From: Rheinheimera baltica DSM 14885
Lineage (GTDB): Bacteria > Pseudomonadota > Gammaproteobacteria > Enterobacterales > Alteromonadaceae
NCBI RefSeq assembly: GCF_000425345.1
Contig: NZ_KE384353.1
Coordinates: 1-64,000, forward strand
DNA: 64,000 nt
Reading direction: 5' to 3'
This document shows, in pieces, positions 63,626-64,000 of this stretch. The notes under the pieces are model-generated. The model had not been told where the DNA came from, did not search any database, and worked only from the letters and a program-made list of their open reading frames with translations. A program made the position numbers and the translations under genes. The first letter of the stretch is position 1. Each line of letters begins with the position of its first letter.

Positions 63626-63834
63626 AACTAACATTGCGGCAAACAATCAGGCTTTGGCTGTGGCAGCGTCGTCGCAGCGTCGTTATTACGTTGGCTAGCA
63701 TGCTGGCGGCGTTACTGACACTAGGTTACAACCACTTACTCAGCACCGATGCTTCGCTTTTGTCGCTATTAACATTGGCCCAACTAGGCGCTGCCACGCT
63801 GCTGGTTATCGTGGTAATTATTTTGAGCGACTAG
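63619..63834 (+). CDS. Small two-helix membrane protein after the ECF sigma gene
   Basis: 71 residues, a basic N-terminus (LRQTIRLWLWQRRRS) and two membrane helices (about 21-38 and 50-69). It overlaps the sigma stop by 7 bases and must be co-translated. Family not recognised. It could be a membrane tether or inhibitor of the sigma factor; this is inferred from position only. Confidence 0.65.
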   Translation: MLKLTLRQTIRLWLWQRRRSVVITLASMLAALLTLGYNHLLSTDASLLSLLTLAQLGAATLLVIVVIILSD

Positions 63835-63852
63835 CGGGCTGAAACTAAGACG

Positions 63853-64000
63853 TTATTTCGACTTATTTAGCATGGCTTTTAAATCCGCAAACGGGTTATG
63901 GGTCGCCGCAGCCACTTTTTGCTCGGTCGTACCACCGTACAGTACAAATTCATGAAATTTATTGTGTTCATTGTCATGACAATAAATACACAACAGCTCC
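63853..64000 (-). CDS. yajD: YajD-family HNH nuclease, C-terminal part (partial)
   Basis: The last 49 codons of a minus-strand gene running off the window. The product has ELLCIYCHDNEH, the second half of the HNH zinc motif, and ends with NPFADLKAMLNKSK, very like the C-terminus of E. coli YajD (115 residues). HNH proteins cut nucleic acids; the cellular job of YajD is not established. The active-site His upstream is outside the window. Confidence 0.88.
   Translation of the reverse strand, partial: ELLCIYCHDNEHNKFHEFVLYGGTTEQKVAAATHNPFADLKAMLNKSK

Overview
The window looks like a chromosomal segment of a free-living, aerobic or facultative gammaproteobacterium of the Alteromonadales/Chromatiaceae type (Rheinheimera, Arsukibacterium and Alishewanella are the sort of genera meant). 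This is an inference from the long form of PurC, the DUF3718 and DUF5610 genes, a Mn-riboswitch/MneA unit, Tricorn-like S41 and M1/ABC peptidases and several RND pumps. No rRNA or tRNA gene was seen. Gene order is ordinary for such a genome: short operons separated by clear intrinsic terminators.

Layout. 1-2300: the end of an IS21-type element, a gene remnant beside it, and a small AT-rich islet (small membrane protein, VOC protein, secreted esterase). 2400-9000: an ABC ATPase plus a permease fused to an M1 aminopeptidase, facing a LytS/LytTR two-component pair; this is the most system-like locus of the window. 9000-12250: a Tricorn-like S41 protease. 12400-24990: DUF533 protein, an orphan SecDF pair, a divergent Nramp, a GlgC-like enzyme lacking its C-terminal domain under an apparent FNR box, DUF3718, PaeA, DUF5610, MATE, MFS and an RluF-like pseudouridine synthase. 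24985-25425: a gene-free region with two candidate small RNAs. 25426-27418: ECF sigma factor, putative anti-sigma factor and a DUF4097 beta-helix protein. 27588-30863: SnoaL-like protein, esterase, GNAT, purC and a relic of a second GNAT gene. 31036-33891: DUF4397 lipoprotein and FadL. 34197-49312: two RND efflux operons (one with paired permeases) enclosing a Mn riboswitch/mneA, DUF4870 and an M49-like lipoprotein peptidase. 49355-64000: CbiM-like protein, BlaI/M56-TonB, MCP, ybaK, katG, a sensor diguanylate cyclase, NYN protein, GST with a divergent WYL regulator, serine hydrolase, a second ECF sigma cluster and the end of yajD.

Recurring themes are envelope transport and stress (two RND systems, MATE, MFS, two ECF units, BlaI/M56), metal handling (MneA riboswitch, Nramp variant, CbiM-like) and peptide hydrolysis (M1, S41, M49-like, M56). 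Most genes belong to known families. The observations I consider least routine are the M1-ABC/LytTR locus with its repeat-rich control region, the tandem small-RNA candidates with CU-rich stretches, the truncated GlgC under an FNR box, the GNAT relic on the far side of purC, a near-identical terminator module used twice, and the Nramp homologue whose metal-binding motifs are replaced.
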